From NCBI GenBank assembly GCA_036503065.1, contig DASXXM010000699.1:1-24957 (forward strand): a stretch of 24,957 bases of DNA. The letters are read 5' to 3'. Below, in pieces: positions 23,753 to 24,957 of the stretch. Each line of letters begins with the position of its first letter. Within the stretch, counting starts at the first letter, position 1. The DNA comes from DATEPR01 sp036503065. GTDB lineage: Bacteria > Actinomycetota > Actinomycetes > Mycobacteriales > Pseudonocardiaceae. A model generated the notes under the pieces. The model was not told the origin of the DNA. It saw only the letters and a list, made by a program, of their open reading frames with translations, and ran no database searches. The position numbers were made by a program, and so were the translations under genes.

Positions 23753-24934
23753 TCACTGCCAACCCTGGCTGGCGGCGGAGAGCTTCCCTGTCCAGTCCGA
23801 CAGCGCTCTGGCTTGTTCGGCCAGTCGGTGTTCCGTGCTGCCGAGTGGGTCCTTGAAGAAGAAACCGAGCGCGCCGAGTGGGCCGCTCTCGCCGACCTTG
23901 TGTGCGCCTGCCACCAGTCTCGCGAGGTCGAGCACCAGTGGTGCGGCCAGTGCCGAGTCGTAGCCGTCCCAGGTGAACTGCAGGTTCATCCGGGTGCCGA
24001 GGAAGCCCTCGAACGACACGTAGTCCCAGGCGACCTTGCGCTCGCCAAGGTCCGGCACGTTGTCGATGTGCAGTGGCGCGGTCACGTCGGTGCCGAGCAA
24101 CGCGCCGAGGCCGCGGGCCTTCGAGTCGAGCTTTCCCTTGGCGCGCACCGGATCGGCCAGGTTCGCGCCGTCGCCGCCGCCCAGCAGGTTGGTGCCGGAC
24201 CAGGACCGGACCCGCAGGGCGCGTGCGGTGAACATCGGCGCCAGCACGGTCCGCAGCAGCGTCTCCCCCGTCTTGCCGTCGCACCCGGCGTAGGGCAGCT
24301 CGTTGCGACGGGCCAACTCCGCGAGCGCCGGCAGCCGCAGTCCGGGTGACGGCGTGAAGTCCACGACCGGGCAGCCCGCGGTGAACGCCGCGTAGATCGC
24401 CAGCGAACCGGCCGTCAGCACCCTGCGGTTCGGGTCGGCCAGTGCCCGGTCCAGGCTGTCCAGGTCCTGGTACTCCGGCAGGTCCGGCACCGGCGGCTCG
24501 GTGGACGACACGTTCACCACGACGACCCTGGCCAGGCCGTACGTCCGCCGGAACTCCTCGAGGTCGGTGACCTGCCGTGCCACCGCGTCGGCCTGCGACC
24601 CGGTGTCGGCGACCGGGTGGTAGCCGGGGCGGATCGCCGCGTCGACCGCACGCAGTTCGTCGCCGATCAGGGGCAGGATGTGCAGCGGCAGGATGCCGGC
24701 CTCGGTCAGGTCCTCGGCCCGCTTGTCCAGCGGCGTCGTCACGATGTCGTGGCCGCCGATGACGATGTCCGCCCAGCCGGGGAAGACCGAGTCGGCGAGG
24801 TCCAGTTTCTCGGTCACGCAGCCGGTGGCGTCGATCAACCCGGTGCGCAGGGCGGTCAGGCCGCACGCGGCGGTCGTGGCGACGGAGCCCCGCGCACCGA
24901 TGAGCCACAGTCCGGTTCGATCGACCCTGGCCAT
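23753..24934 (-). CDS. myo-inositol-1-phosphate synthase-like protein
   Basis: 393 residues, close to bacterial/archaeal inositol-phosphate synthases, which convert glucose 6-phosphate to inositol 1(3)-phosphate with NAD as cofactor. NAD-binding start LIGARGSVATT (11-21), family motif NVSSTEPP (141-148), GCDGKTGETLL with K221, SWSGTNLLGGGDGANLADP (244-262), LDSKARG with K272, and ERKVAWDYVSFEGFLG (298-313). Several family lysines are retained, supporting activity, but the protein is divergent enough that another sugar phosphate could be the substrate. The ATG lies 1 nt after the stop of an upstream gene, and eboC starts 1 nt after its stop. Placement in the ebo operon suggests a dedicated cyclitol-forming step rather than housekeeping inositol supply. 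Confidence 0.88.
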   Translation of the reverse strand: MARVDRTGLWLIGARGSVATTAACGLTALRTGLIDATGCVTEKLDLADSVFPGWADIVIGGHDIVTTPLDKRAEDLTEAGILPLHILPLIGDELRAVDAAIRPGYHPVADTGSQADAVARQVTDLEEFRRTYGLARVVVVNVSSTEPPVPDLPEYQDLDSLDRALADPNRRVLTAGSLAIYAAFTAGCPVVDFTPSPGLRLPALAELARRNELPYAGCDGKTGETLLRTVLAPMFTARALRVRSWSGTNLLGGGDGANLADPVRAKGKLDSKARGLGALLGTDVTAPLHIDNVPDLGERKVAWDYVSFEGFLGTRMNLQFTWDGYDSALAAPLVLDLARLVAGAHKVGESGPLGALGFFFKDPLGSTEHRLAEQARALSDWTGKLSAASQGWQ

Positions 24935-24935
24935 G

Positions 24936-24957
24936 TCAGTCGGCCACGTCTTCGGAC
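24936..24957 (-). CDS. 3' end of an upstream operon gene
   Basis: A frame reading S-E-D-V-A-D-stop ends at 24938-24936, one nucleotide before the ATG of the inositol-phosphate-synthase-like gene. The 1-nt spacing matches other junctions of this operon, so the operon probably continues beyond the right edge. Six codons are too few to identify the product. Confidence 0.35.

Overview
The window is GC-rich, densely packed DNA from a high-GC actinomycete, most likely a Pseudonocardiaceae-type organism. This rests on GTG starts, ATGA-type overlaps, a 1,600-residue-class NAD-glutamate dehydrogenase, an MprAB-like two-component pair and a DrrAB-like exporter. The exact genus cannot be read from the sequence.

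Left part (1-10888, all minus strand): an SSB paralogue, the ABC-F translation factor EttA, a 1,448-residue protein and the NAD-dependent glutamate dehydrogenase (3' end beyond the left edge). From general knowledge, ssb-like, ettA and gdh are neighbours in Mycobacterium tuberculosis (Rv2478c-Rv2477c-Rv2476c). The unusual element here is the giant protein between ettA and gdh. It has a helical TPR-like N-terminal region, a degenerate GGDEF domain (GGAEL) and a roughly 850-residue Pro/Gln/Glu-rich repeat region ending in a basic segment.

Middle part (11118-17946): an OmpR-type response regulator and histidine kinase (MprA/MprB-like, 4-nt overlap). They are followed by a TetR regulator, an ABC ATPase and an ABC-2 permease in a tight operon. 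A perfect 19-bp inverted repeat brackets a consensus TTGACA-18-TACACT promoter placed so that the tetR transcript would be leaderless. A convergent MFS transporter, a tRNA-Arg(UCU) gene and a small VOC/PhnB-like protein follow.

Right part (18005-24957, minus strand): a compact operon corresponding to an actinobacterial ebo cluster. In transcription order it holds a myo-inositol-phosphate-synthase-like enzyme, EboC (UbiA-like membrane protein), an extra sugar-isomerase-like TIM barrel, EboA, EboB (TatD-like), EboE (TIM barrel) and EboF (alkaline-phosphatase-superfamily). Junctions are 1-4 nt gaps or overlaps, except one 146-bp overlap. No eboD-like 3-dehydroquinate synthase is visible, and the operon continues past the right edge. 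In cyanobacteria the ebo genes are linked to export of a scytonemin precursor; the product here is unknown. The added inositol-phosphate synthase and isomerase suggest a cyclitol- or sugar-derived metabolite. This cluster is the most interesting system in the window.
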